Below, one piece after another: positions 37,679 through 46,968 of a DNA stretch of 64,000 nucleotides. How positions within the stretch are numbered: position 1 is the stretch's first letter; every line of letters starts with the position of its first letter. Origin of the DNA: Mesoflavibacter profundi (GTDB lineage Bacteria; Bacteroidota; Bacteroidia; Flavobacteriales; Flavobacteriaceae); assembly GCF_014764305.1 (NCBI RefSeq), contig NZ_CP061703.1, positions 2,833,501 through 2,897,500 of the forward strand, read 5' to 3'. The position numbers and the translations under genes are program-made. The notes under the pieces are model-generated. The model was given only the letters and a program-made list of their open reading frames with translations. It ran no database searches and was not told where the DNA came from.

Positions 37679-38887
37679 ATGCAGCTAAATACTATTCCTA
37701 AAAACGAAGCAGAACGACTTTTAGCTGTAAAAAGTTACAAGCTAGATAGGCATCAAAACGATGTTGATTTTAATAATATTACAGAGCTTGCGTCTTCTTT
37801 AACCAATATTCCTGCGTCTTTAATTTCAATAGTAGAAGAAGATGAAGTTTGGTTTAAATCTGCTAAAGGCATGCAAATTTGCACATCTGATAGAAATTTA
37901 TCGTTTTGTAGTTATGCAGTAGCAAGTGATGACGATATCTATATTGTTGAAGACACTAAAAAAGATTTGCGTTTTATAAATCATCCTTACACTAAAAACG
38001 GAAAAGACTCAGTAGTTTTTTATGCTGGTGTTTGTCTTGTAGATAAAAACGATCATAAATTAGGAACCTTATGTGTTATAGACAACAAACCTAATAGCTT
38101 AAACGAGCAACAAAAAGACGCTTTAAAACTATTAGCTAAACAAGTTGTCAAATTAATCGAGTTAAATAAAAGTAATGTCAAATTAAGACAAACAAAACGA
38201 AAATTAACTAAGAAAAATAAAATGCTTAAAGGATTTGCATCTCAAGTTGCACATGATATGAAAATGCCTTTAGCAAACATGATTTTAACTACAGATATTT
38301 TAAGGTCTAAATACAAAAAAGATATAGATAATCAAGGATTAGACTATTTAAAAAATATAAAAAGTGCTTCTCTATCTTTAAGCAATTACATTAATAATTT
38401 ATTAAGCTATTATGAAAATAGTGCAATGGGCAAGAAATCTGCAGAGCATTTTTCATTTAACCAACTATTAGAAGAAGTTATAGATATTTTAAATATTAAA
38501 GTAGATTGTTCTATAAATTTACCAGAAAAAGATTACGATATTCACACCAATCGTGCTGCGCTAGAGCTTATCTTATTAAATCTTATTACCAATAGTTTAA
38601 AATATAATGATAAGCCAGAAACTGTAATAGATATAGAATTAGATACCTCTGATGCTCAATACGATTTTATTACAGTAAGAGATAACGGTATTGGTATTGC
38701 TAAAGAAAAACAAAAGCAAATTTTTAAATTATTTTCTACTGTTGAAGAAACTGATAGATTTGGTCAAAAAGGACATGGAATTGGCTTATCTACTGTTAAA
38801 AAATTAGTCTCTAATTTAGGCGGAAATATAAACGTAAACTCTAAAATTGGAGAAGGAAGTAGTTTTAAATTTTCAATAAAAAAATAA
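37679..38887 (+). CDS. GAF-domain sensor histidine kinase (copy 1)
   Basis: A 402-residue soluble kinase with no membrane segment. Residues about 20-165 form a GAF domain (TNIPASLISIVEEDEVWFKS, VVFYAGVCLVDK, LGTLCVIDNKP). A coiled linker and HisKA follow, with the phospho-acceptor in VAHDMKMPLANM. The ATPase domain has NLITNSLKYND, DNGIGIAKEKQ and GHGIGLSTVKKLV. It senses an unknown cytosolic ligand. No response regulator is adjacent. The gene at 39721 is a paralogue. Confidence 0.92.
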   Translation: MQLNTIPKNEAERLLAVKSYKLDRHQNDVDFNNITELASSLTNIPASLISIVEEDEVWFKSAKGMQICTSDRNLSFCSYAVASDDDIYIVEDTKKDLRFINHPYTKNGKDSVVFYAGVCLVDKNDHKLGTLCVIDNKPNSLNEQQKDALKLLAKQVVKLIELNKSNVKLRQTKRKLTKKNKMLKGFASQVAHDMKMPLANMILTTDILRSKYKKDIDNQGLDYLKNIKSASLSLSNYINNLLSYYENSAMGKKSAEHFSFNQLLEEVIDILNIKVDCSINLPEKDYDIHTNRAALELILLNLITNSLKYNDKPETVIDIELDTSDAQYDFITVRDNGIGIAKEKQKQIFKLFSTVEETDRFGQKGHGIGLSTVKKLVSNLGGNINVNSKIGEGSSFKFSIKK

Positions 38888-38892
38888 AAGTA

Positions 38893-39654
38893 TTGGATAA
38901 TTTTAACCATCTAAAAGAATTTTTAGACTTAAAAGTAGAACAATATAATAATCCAAAATTTATAGATTCGGATCCTATTCAAATTCCTCATCAATTTCAA
39001 CTTAAAGAAGATATAGAAATCGCTGGATTTTTAACAGCTACCATTGCTTGGGGAAACAGAAAAAGCATCATTAACAATGCTAATAAATTAATGGATTTAT
39101 TAGATCGATCGCCTTACGACTTTGTCCTAAATCACCAACCTAACGATCTTGAACGATTAAATAATTTTGTACATCGTACATTTAATGGTCAAGATTGCAA
39201 AACGTTTATAAACGCCTTAAAACACATTTATACAAATCATCAAGGATTAGAAACAGTCTTTAGCAACTACTCTTCTAACCTTCAATTAGGTATATCTAAA
39301 TTTAAGTCTACTTTTTTTGAAATTGAACACTTACCAAGAACACAAAAACATATTAGCGATCCATTAAAAAATAGTGCTGCAAAACGCATAAATATGTTTC
39401 TACGTTGGATGGTAAGACAAGATAATGCTGGTGTAGATTTTGGGATTTGGAAAAACATACCAATGTCTGCCCTATCCTGTCCATTAGATGTGCACTCTGG
39501 TAATATAGCTAGACAATTAGGTTTATTGCAAAGAAAACAAAACGATGCGAAAGCTTTAGAAGAATTAGACACTGCATTAAGACAACTGGATCCTAAAGAT
39601 CCTGTTAAATATGATTTTGCTCTTTTTGGCGTAGGAATTTTCGAAAAATTTTAA
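38893..39654 (+). CDS. TIGR02757 family protein
   Basis: A 253-residue soluble protein fitting TIGR02757, a family of unknown function present across Bacteroidota. Hallmarks include DPIQIPHQFQLKEDIEIAGF, ATIAWGNRKSIINNANKLMD, FVHRTFNGQDCKTFI, KRINMFLRWMVRQD and CPLDVHSGNIARQLGL. The helical region with DVHSGNIAR recalls helix-hairpin-helix DNA repair folds, but that is only a suggestion. Start is TTG at 38893, 5 bases after the kinase stop. No ATG start is available near it. Confidence 0.85.
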   Translation: MDNFNHLKEFLDLKVEQYNNPKFIDSDPIQIPHQFQLKEDIEIAGFLTATIAWGNRKSIINNANKLMDLLDRSPYDFVLNHQPNDLERLNNFVHRTFNGQDCKTFINALKHIYTNHQGLETVFSNYSSNLQLGISKFKSTFFEIEHLPRTQKHISDPLKNSAAKRINMFLRWMVRQDNAGVDFGIWKNIPMSALSCPLDVHSGNIARQLGLLQRKQNDAKALEELDTALRQLDPKDPVKYDFALFGVGIFEKF

Positions 39655-39720
39655 CACTATTAAAACTTCAGTAAGTTATATTTACGTATACTAAATAAAA
39701 ATAAAGTATACCAAATCTTA

Positions 39721-40917
39721 ATGATAACACCTCAAATACCTAAAGACGAAAAAAAACGTTTAGAAGCGGTAAAAAGTTATAGTTTATTAGACACATTACC
39801 AGAAGAAGATTTTGATAATATTACCAAATTAACGTCTAGTATTTGCCAAACTCCAATTGCATTAATTACGCTTTTAGATACCAAAAGAAACTTTTTAAAA
39901 TCTCATTATGGATTAGATTTTAACCAATCGCCTAGAGAAATTTCTTTTTGCGGACATGCAATTGTAAGTAAAGAACCAATATTTATAATAGAAGATGCTA
40001 CTAAAGATAATCGGTTTTGTGATAACCCTTTAATTTCTGAATATAACGTATCATTTTATGCTGGTGTACCATTAATAAATCCAGATGGTTACGCATTAGG
40101 TACTTTATGCATTTACGATACAGTACCAAGACAATTAACGCAACAGCAAAAAGACACTTTAATTATTTTAGCCAAACAGGTCGTGAATTTATTTGAATTA
40201 CGATTAAAAAATAATTTACTTTCTAATGCTTTTGATTTATTAGAAGAAAGACACAATTCTTTAAATAGTTTTGCTGGAAAAGTATCGCATGATTTAAAAT
40301 CACCACTTGCAAATATTACGTCTTTAAGCCAACTTTTTAAAGACGAATTAAAAGAAAATTATCCAGAATTAGATCTTCAGTATTTGGATTACATAGAAGA
40401 ATCTGCAGACACGTTAAGAGCTTACATAGATGGTATTCTAACACATTACAAAGCCGAAGCTTTGCTTCAAGACAAAAAAAAGAAAACCGAATTAGCTACT
40501 ATTTTTAATAACATAAAACATATTTTAAGTCTTACGGATCAGCAATTTATTTTACAAAAAAATACTATTCTAGAAGAAATTAATGCATCTGCAATTACAC
40601 AAATAATACTAAATTTAGTTGATAACGCGTTTAAGTATAATACAAAAAAAGAAGCTTACGTAAGTATAAACTATAGCACGTCTAAAACACATCATATATT
40701 TAGTGTAACAGACAATGGTACTGGTATAGAAACCCAAAAACAAGATCAATTGTTTGATTTATTTAACACTGCTCACGAAGCTGATAAATACGGTAATAAA
40801 GGAACAGGAATTGGTTTATATACCGTTAAAACGTTAGTTGAAAAACTTGGCGGAGAAGTAAAAATTAGTTCTACTTCTGGATTGGGAACAACGTTTACTT
40901 TTAGCGTTTTAAAATAA
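39721..40917 (+). CDS. GAF-domain sensor histidine kinase (copy 2)
   Basis: A 398-residue cytosolic kinase with the same layout as the gene at 37679: GAF domain (residues about 20-165; CQTPIALITLLDTKRNFLKS, VSFYAGVPLINPDGYALGTL), HisKA histidine in VSHDLKSPLANI, and ATPase motifs NLVDNAFKYN, DNGTGIETQ and GTGIGLYTVKTLV. Both begin with IPKDE/IPKNE-type leaders and share spacing, so they look like an old local duplication separated by the TIGR02757 gene. Partner and signal are unknown. Confidence 0.92.
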   Translation: MITPQIPKDEKKRLEAVKSYSLLDTLPEEDFDNITKLTSSICQTPIALITLLDTKRNFLKSHYGLDFNQSPREISFCGHAIVSKEPIFIIEDATKDNRFCDNPLISEYNVSFYAGVPLINPDGYALGTLCIYDTVPRQLTQQQKDTLIILAKQVVNLFELRLKNNLLSNAFDLLEERHNSLNSFAGKVSHDLKSPLANITSLSQLFKDELKENYPELDLQYLDYIEESADTLRAYIDGILTHYKAEALLQDKKKKTELATIFNNIKHILSLTDQQFILQKNTILEEINASAITQIILNLVDNAFKYNTKKEAYVSINYSTSKTHHIFSVTDNGTGIETQKQDQLFDLFNTAHEADKYGNKGTGIGLYTVKTLVEKLGGEVKISSTSGLGTTFTFSVLK

Positions 40918-40918
40918 T

Positions 40919-40950
40919 AAAAAAGCCTAATCAATTGATTAGGCTTTTTT
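40919..40950. terminator. Bidirectional terminator
   Basis: Perfect palindrome AAGCCTAATCAATTGATTAG followed by GCTT with A and T runs at its ends. It separates the convergent kinase (stop 40917) and DUF6799 gene (stop 40970). Confidence 0.9.
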
Positions 40951-40969
40951 ATGTTATTTAAGAACAAAA

Positions 40970-41290
40970 CTAACGCAGTTCTTTTTTAAGCTTTTTGGTT
41001 AATGTAGCTTGATCTTTGTAAAGTTTACCACTCATCCCTAAACATTCTCCATCTTTAAGTTGCAATGTTTTTCCTTCTTTAGTTGTATAAGTTCCATCTG
41101 TTTTAACAACAGTATCATTATTAAGTTTAAGATCTTCTTTTAATAAGGTTACACCATCTTTAGTATAATGAAATACTTGTTCGTTTAATAAAATTACATA
41201 ATTGGCATCTTCTAGCTTAGAATTATCTTGAGCTAAAACTGCAGATGTCGTTAAAAATAACGCACATACAAATAGGATTAAATGTTTCAT
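40970..41290 (-). CDS. DUF6799-type exported protein
   Basis: A 106-residue secreted protein with a clean signal peptide (ILFVCALFLTTSAVLAQ). The mature part is two short beta repeats with the pattern YVILLNEQVFHYTKDG and VKTDGTYTTKEGKTLQLKDG, then ECLGMSGKLY, which I associate with DUF6799. The repeats resemble small periplasmic copper-tolerance-like or beta-hairpin domains, without metal motifs. Function unknown. Confidence 0.7.
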   Translation of the reverse strand: MKHLILFVCALFLTTSAVLAQDNSKLEDANYVILLNEQVFHYTKDGVTLLKEDLKLNNDTVVKTDGTYTTKEGKTLQLKDGECLGMSGKLYKDQATLTKKLKKELR

Positions 41291-41386
41291 TGTTTAAATG
41301 TTTTGACTATTAAATATAATATTTTTATAGCGATTTTGTTTAAAATCAGATAATTAATTTCACTAATCGTGCCAAAGTAAAATAAA

Positions 41387-41413
41387 AAATTCCGGTGCAT
41401 TACACCGGAATTT
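41387..41413 (-). terminator. Terminator after M61 peptidase gene
   Basis: Perfect 11-base stem AAATTCCGGTG / CACCGGAATTT with a 5-base loop; on the minus strand it is followed by a T-rich run, five bases past the stop. Confidence 0.92.
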
Positions 41414-41418
41414 CAGTT

Positions 41419-43311
41419 TTATCCTTTTAACCAAGCTTTTCTAACTTCTACTTGTTTAGTAGTTGCGTTAGGATTTTCTGTTAGCTTTTCTCCTGTTGTG
41501 TAAGATTGAGTTAATTTGGTTTTAATAGTATATTCTGTTCCGTTTCTATCAATAACTACTTCTACCTCTTTTCCAGGTTGCCACATATACATATCTGTAA
41601 GTATTTTTTGAGCCGATAAGAATGAAAATGCTTCACCATTAACCGTTTTTAAAACATCACCTGGTTGCACACCATTTTCTGCCCAAAAACTGTTGTTTTT
41701 TACAGCTTCAGAAAATGGAAGTTTCATAGTTTCTCTATTTGGTTCAAAAATTAATTGTGCACCATTTTGGATGTAATTAGTAGCTACTTTTCCTTCAGAC
41801 ATCATTAAACCTACTTTATTAAAGTAAATGTTATAATCTATTGGAGTACCACCAACAACATGAGTGTTTAAAAATTCGCCAACGCTTGGATACGTCATTG
41901 CTATAATTTCATCTATAATTTTATCGTCTTCAAATGGTTTGTTTTTACCGTATTTGTTAGATAATTCTTTCATTAAAGATAAAATACCACGTTGACCGTT
42001 GCTTTCTTCTCTCATGATAATATCAATACACATTCCTATTAAAGCACCTTTCATGTATACATTATAGTATTGTGGCGCATATGGTTCGTCTAAAACATTT
42101 TCACTCATTTCAGTAAAACTCATTGAGTCGTTCATGTTTTTTGCGGTTTGAATTTTTTGTAAAATATCACCGTAAAACTCATCATTATCTACTAATCCTT
42201 GATCTACTTGAAATAAGGTTGCAAAATATTCTGTTACACCTTCATACATCCATAAATGCTTAGAAAATGTTGGTTGATTGTAATCAAAATAATGCACGTC
42301 TTCTGAATGTACACTTAATGGCGTTACAATATGAAAAAACTCATGAGAAACAACGTCTGTCATACTTTCGGCTAATGCTTCAAAAGGCATATCTTCTTGT
42401 AATACAACAACTGTAGATGTGTGATGCTCTAAAGCTCCGAAACCTTTTGGCGAACCTTCTGTTCCATCAGATAAGTATAAATAGATATCATATCTTGGTG
42501 TACTATTAATATCACCTAAATATGTTTTTTGGGCTTTCATCATTGTTTCTACAACACCTTTAATTTTTGCTGCAGTATGTACTTTATTAGGTGAATAAAC
42601 ACTTAATACGATTTTGATATCACCTACTTGAAATTCTTCTACATCTAATTCTCCATAAAACATTGGGTTATCTGTAATATCAAAATATCTTGGTGCAAAG
42701 TAGCTTGATGTGATTAAACTTCCGTCTTCGCTGGATTTTTTTGATGTTTCTTGTAATGCAGACGTACGCTTAAAAGTTGCTGGCGCAGTGACGTCTAATT
42801 TATATTGATTGTTTTTTAAGCTATCAAAATACCCTATAAAACCATGAAGGTTTAATACGTAATTTGTTGGCTCTATATTTGTTCCTGCAGGAGAAAATGG
42901 TTGTTCGCCACCAATTCCGCCAGAAACTTCTTGATCAAAAGTATCATTTACGTAATATGTGATATAATCTAAGTTTGTTGCGTCTGCAATAGTCCAAGTA
43001 TTAGTATCTATTTTACTTGTAGTTAACTCTTCACCTTTATAGTTAAAGGCTTTAAAACTGTCTATATATTTACCAAAATCACTTACTGAATATGTTCCTT
43101 GAACAACTCTTGGTAATCTGTATGTTACTGTTTCTGTAGTAAAACGACCAGGATTAATTGTAACTGGTACTTTATCGTCTTTTACTTTAGATAAGTCTAT
43201 AGACGTTTCTATAGCTGTTTGCGTTGCTAAAGGTGTAGTTGTTGTTTTAGATCCACCACAACCAACTAATAATAAACCAGTTGCTAGTGTAGAAAATAAT
43301 AGTTTTTTCAT
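41419..43311 (-). CDS. M61 family metallopeptidase (lipoprotein)
   Basis: A 630-residue glycyl-aminopeptidase-like enzyme. The N-terminus MKKLLFSTLATGLLLVGCGG carries a lipobox (Cys18), so it is anchored in the envelope. The zinc site is VVSHEFFHIVTPLSVH with the third ligand in MYEGVTEYFATL (about residues 325-365). Near the C-terminus a PDZ domain (ENGVQPGDVLKTVNGEAFSF, about 535-600) completes the family layout. M61 enzymes release N-terminal glycine, alanine or acidic residues. Confidence 0.93.
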   Translation of the reverse strand: MKKLLFSTLATGLLLVGCGGSKTTTTPLATQTAIETSIDLSKVKDDKVPVTINPGRFTTETVTYRLPRVVQGTYSVSDFGKYIDSFKAFNYKGEELTTSKIDTNTWTIADATNLDYITYYVNDTFDQEVSGGIGGEQPFSPAGTNIEPTNYVLNLHGFIGYFDSLKNNQYKLDVTAPATFKRTSALQETSKKSSEDGSLITSSYFAPRYFDITDNPMFYGELDVEEFQVGDIKIVLSVYSPNKVHTAAKIKGVVETMMKAQKTYLGDINSTPRYDIYLYLSDGTEGSPKGFGALEHHTSTVVVLQEDMPFEALAESMTDVVSHEFFHIVTPLSVHSEDVHYFDYNQPTFSKHLWMYEGVTEYFATLFQVDQGLVDNDEFYGDILQKIQTAKNMNDSMSFTEMSENVLDEPYAPQYYNVYMKGALIGMCIDIIMREESNGQRGILSLMKELSNKYGKNKPFEDDKIIDEIIAMTYPSVGEFLNTHVVGGTPIDYNIYFNKVGLMMSEGKVATNYIQNGAQLIFEPNRETMKLPFSEAVKNNSFWAENGVQPGDVLKTVNGEAFSFLSAQKILTDMYMWQPGKEVEVVIDRNGTEYTIKTKLTQSYTTGEKLTENPNATTKQVEVRKAWLKG

Positions 43312-43437
43312 TGTTTGATGTTATTTGTTAATGGTCTTGTAAACAAGACGTGTAAATGTAAAATTTGTTACAATTACAAAGTTTAAGATTTTGTTAAAAT
43401 GTTAATTTAGAATAGTGGATTTTAATTGCTGTATTAT

Positions 43438-43445
43438 TATCTTTG
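43438..43445 (+). promoter_or_regulatory. Putative -7 box of BatA-type gene
   Basis: TATCTTTG matches TAnnTTTG and lies 18 bases before the ATG at 43464. It overlaps the TTG at 43443, which supports the internal ATG as the true start. Confidence 0.5.
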
Positions 43446-43463
43446 ACAAACTTTAAAACAAAT

Positions 43464-45389
43464 ATGCAGTTTAAAAATCCAGAACTTCTTTACGCGCTTT
43501 TCTTACTGCTTATTCCTATTATAGTTCATCTTTTTCAGCTTAGAAAATTTAAAACTGAATATTTTACAAACGTTGCGTTATTAAAACGAGTACAATTACA
43601 AACTAGAAAAAGTGCTAAAATTAAAAAGTGGTTAACATTACTAACTAGACTTTTAATTTTAAGTGCTATTATTATTGCTTTTGCGCAACCATTTTTTTCT
43701 AAAACTAATGCGTTTAAAGTTAAAGAAGAAACCATAATTTATTTAGACAATTCTTTTAGTATGCAAGCTAAAGGAGAACATGGCGCTTTATTAAAACGTG
43801 CTGTAAACGACCTTTTAAATACTATTGAAGATGATCAAAATTTCTCGTTAATAACAAATACTTCGACGTATAAAAACACTACAATAAAGGCTATTAAAAA
43901 CGACCTTTTAGAATTAGATTATTCATCTAATCAATTAGAATATAAAACGGCTTTATTAAAATCTTCTCAGTTATTTACTAAGCAAGAAAATACATTAAAA
44001 CATTTAGTTTTTATATCAGATTTTCAGAATAAAGGAACAGAATTTCCAGTTTTAAAAGATTCGATTATAAGTTTAAATAAAGTTGTTTTAAAGCCTGTAA
44101 ATAAGTCAAATACATTAATAGATAGCTTATTTATCTCTAAAAGAACTGCTAACAATATCCAACTAACAGCTGTAGTAAAAAACAACTCTAAAACTGCCGA
44201 AGTTATTCCTGTATCTTTATATGATAATGAGACGTTGATTTCTAAAATTTCAGTTGATTTAAACTCAACAAATAACGCTGTATTTACTTTACCTACTAAT
44301 AAAACTATTGAAGGTAAAATAACTATCGAAGATGCTAACTTAGCGTTTGATAATACACTTTATTTTTCAATTACAAAACCTACTAAAATTAATGTATTAG
44401 CTGTTGGAACAGATACAAAATATTTAAAAGGAATATTTACGGAAGACGAATTTAATTTCTCGACTTTAACAACAAACAACTTAGATTACGCGCTTTTTGA
44501 TAATCAGCAATTAATAATTTTAAATGAATTAGAAAGCCTACCTTCTACTCTAATTACAGCGCTAAAAGATTTTACCGATAAAGGAAAAATAGTTGTGTTT
44601 ATTCCATCTAATAATGGGAATATTGCTGATTATAACTCATTTTTACAGCGCTTTAATGCCTCAACTTTTAATACTTTAAATAAGCAGGAAAAGAGAATTA
44701 CTTCGATAAATTATGCGCATCCTATTTACTCTGATGGTGTTTTTGAAAAACAAGTTACAAATTTTCAGTACCCAAAAGTAAACGTCTATTTTAAACACCA
44801 AAACAATTCTAATCTTAAAATATTACAATTTGAAAACGGACAATCTTTTCTGTCTCAAAAAGAGAATCTGTTTATTTTTAACGCACCTTTAAATAAAGAC
44901 AATTCTAATTTTAAAAACATAAATTTAATTGTACCAACCTTTTATAATATTGCAAAACAAAGTTTAAACACAAGCAATTTATATTATACAATTGGACAAT
45001 TAAATACTTTTGATGTAGCTGTTAATTTAAACAAAGATGCGGTTTTAAAAATTGAAAACAACAATCAATCTTTTATCCCGCAACAACGCTATTTTAATAA
45101 CAAAGTATCTATTACTACTACAGATTTACCAGAAATAGCAGGTAATTATCAAGTAAAAAATAACACTGAAATTCTAGATTTGGTAAGTTATAATTATGAT
45201 AGAAATGAAAGTAATCTTACCTATTTAAATTTAAAGAACAATTCAAATTCAAACATATCAAATACTATAGAACAAGCCTTTAACACAATAAAAAACGAAA
45301 CAAAAGTTAACGAATTATGGAAATGGTTTGTAATTTTAGCTTTAGTATTTTTAATAATCGAAATGCTTATCTTAAAATATTTTAAATGA
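43464..45389 (+). CDS. BatA-type membrane protein with von Willebrand-like domain
   Basis: A 641-residue membrane protein. It starts MQFKNPELLYALFLLLIPII, the BatA N-terminal membrane domain, with a second helix at about 55-75. A VWA-like domain follows with IYLDNSFSMQAKGE, resembling the metal-ion site DxSxS. The long middle region has extracytoplasmic beta-rich domains, and a single helix closes the protein (WFVILALVFLIIEMLIL). This is a stand-alone BatA-like protein, not the full Bat operon. It overlaps the dihydroorotase-like gene by 4 bases. Confidence 0.85.
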   Translation: MQFKNPELLYALFLLLIPIIVHLFQLRKFKTEYFTNVALLKRVQLQTRKSAKIKKWLTLLTRLLILSAIIIAFAQPFFSKTNAFKVKEETIIYLDNSFSMQAKGEHGALLKRAVNDLLNTIEDDQNFSLITNTSTYKNTTIKAIKNDLLELDYSSNQLEYKTALLKSSQLFTKQENTLKHLVFISDFQNKGTEFPVLKDSIISLNKVVLKPVNKSNTLIDSLFISKRTANNIQLTAVVKNNSKTAEVIPVSLYDNETLISKISVDLNSTNNAVFTLPTNKTIEGKITIEDANLAFDNTLYFSITKPTKINVLAVGTDTKYLKGIFTEDEFNFSTLTTNNLDYALFDNQQLIILNELESLPSTLITALKDFTDKGKIVVFIPSNNGNIADYNSFLQRFNASTFNTLNKQEKRITSINYAHPIYSDGVFEKQVTNFQYPKVNVYFKHQNNSNLKILQFENGQSFLSQKENLFIFNAPLNKDNSNFKNINLIVPTFYNIAKQSLNTSNLYYTIGQLNTFDVAVNLNKDAVLKIENNNQSFIPQQRYFNNKVSITTTDLPEIAGNYQVKNNTEILDLVSYNYDRNESNLTYLNLKNNSNSNISNTIEQAFNTIKNETKVNELWKWFVILALVFLIIEMLILKYFK

Positions 45390-46642
45390 ATATCTTAATT
45401 AAATCTGCAACTATCATAGATGCTTCCAGCGAGCATCATAACCAAACCGTAGATGTTCTAATAGAAGATGGAACAATTACTGCTATCAAAACATCTATCG
45501 CAAACACCAATAATTACAAAGAAATTGTTTTAGAAAACTTACATCTATCTCAAGGTTGGACAGATACTAGCGTATGTTTTGGCGAACCAGGTTTTGAAGA
45601 CAGAGAAACCATACAAAACGGACTTAAAACTGCGGCGCTTTCAGGTTTTACAACAATAGCTTTACAAAGCAATACAAATCCAGTAGCAGATACTAGTGCA
45701 GATATTTCATTTTTAGTAAATAAATCGCAAGATAATGCTGTAAATCTATTGCCAATTGGCGCATTAACAAAACTAAGTGAAAGTATTGATTTAGCTGAGC
45801 TTTACGATATGCAAAATGCTGGTGCAATTGCATTTTACGATTATAAAAAACCAATTAAAAATCCTAATCTTCTTAAAATTGCTTTGCAATATGCAAGTAA
45901 TTTTGATGGCTTAGTATACTCTTTTCCTTTAGAAGAAAAAATTGCAGGTAAAGGCATTGTAAATGAAGAAGAAACAAGCACCAGATTAGGTTTAAAAGGA
46001 AGTCCTAATTTAGCTGAAGCACTTCAAGTAGCAAGAGATTTATTTATACTAGAATATACTGGCGGTAAATTGCATATTCCAACTATATCTACTAAAGAAT
46101 CTGTAAGATTAATTAGAGAAGCAAAACAAAAACAACTTAAAGTAACGTGTAGTGTCGCAATACACAATTTACTTTTAGAAGATTGTCTTCTTGAAGATTT
46201 TGATACCAGATTTAAAGTTAATCCACCTTTAAGAATTAAAGAAGATATTGATGCTTTAATAGATGGATTAAAAGATGGAACTGTAGATTTTGTAACTTCA
46301 GATCACAATCCACAAACAATAGAAGATAAAAAAGTAGAGTTTGATCACGCTACTTATGGTACCATTGGTTTAGAAAGTGCATTTGGAGCTTTAAATTCAA
46401 TTTTAAATACACAAGAAACAATTACTTTATTAACAAAAGGCAGATCTTTATTTAATCTAGAAAACCAATCTATTAAAGTTGGTAACGCTGCTAATTTAAG
46501 TCTATTTAACCCTAACATTGAATACACATTTACTAAGAAAAATATAATTTCAACCTCTAAAAATAGTGCGTTTTTAGGACAACATTTAAAAGGTAAAAGT
46601 TATGGTGTATACGCTAATAAAAAATTAATAATCAATGACTAA
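45386..46642 (+). CDS. Dihydroorotase homologue lacking the HxH metal site
   Basis: A 418-residue amidohydrolase-fold protein related to dihydroorotase (pyrimidine synthesis). The fold is intact: N-terminal beta-sandwich (NILIKSATIIDASSEHHNQT) and barrel motifs AIHNLLLED, RFKVNPPLRIKEDIDALIDG and FVTSDHNPQTIEDK, the last keeping the catalytic aspartate. However, the strand-1 motif that normally reads DxHxHxREPG is WTDTSVCFGEPGFED here, so both zinc-binding histidines are missing. It is therefore probably inactive as dihydroorotase, or does another job, like the non-catalytic PyrC-prime proteins that partner aspartate transcarbamoylase. It overlaps the BatA gene by 4 bases and its downstream neighbour by 8. 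Confidence 0.85.
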   Translation: MNILIKSATIIDASSEHHNQTVDVLIEDGTITAIKTSIANTNNYKEIVLENLHLSQGWTDTSVCFGEPGFEDRETIQNGLKTAALSGFTTIALQSNTNPVADTSADISFLVNKSQDNAVNLLPIGALTKLSESIDLAELYDMQNAGAIAFYDYKKPIKNPNLLKIALQYASNFDGLVYSFPLEEKIAGKGIVNEEETSTRLGLKGSPNLAEALQVARDLFILEYTGGKLHIPTISTKESVRLIREAKQKQLKVTCSVAIHNLLLEDCLLEDFDTRFKVNPPLRIKEDIDALIDGLKDGTVDFVTSDHNPQTIEDKKVEFDHATYGTIGLESAFGALNSILNTQETITLLTKGRSLFNLENQSIKVGNAANLSLFNPNIEYTFTKKNIISTSKNSAFLGQHLKGKSYGVYANKKLIIND

Positions 46643-46967
46643 TAATCCTCAAGAAGAAAATAAAACATTAGCTGTAGTTAGTTATCTAACAATAATTGGT
46701 AGTGTTATTGCAATTATTATGAATAATGAAAAGAAAAGCCAATTTATTGCATTTCACAACCGACAAGGTTTAGGATTATGCTTAATGTATATGATAATTG
46801 GATATTTTATTAGTCAGTTTGATAATTGGCAAATTTCTACTGCATTTTGGGTTGGTATGGGATTACTATTTTTTTATGGTATAATTAGCGCAATAAATGG
46901 TAAAATGCAAACTGTACCATTAGTCGGTGCATTTTTTCAAAAGATTTTTTCATCAATAGGAAAATAA
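46635..46967 (+). CDS. Small DUF4870-like membrane protein
   Basis: A 110-residue protein with three hydrophobic segments. NKTLAVVSYLTIIGSVIAII, an invariant-looking QFIAFHNRQGLGLCLMYMII and the closing VPLVGAFFQKIFSSIGK match the small DUF4870/Tic20-like membrane family. It overlaps the upstream gene by 8 bases and ends 1 base before the esterase, so it is in the same transcript. Function unknown. Confidence 0.75.
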   Translation: MTNNPQEENKTLAVVSYLTIIGSVIAIIMNNEKKSQFIAFHNRQGLGLCLMYMIIGYFISQFDNWQISTAFWVGMGLLFFYGIISAINGKMQTVPLVGAFFQKIFSSIGK

Positions 46968-46968
46968 C

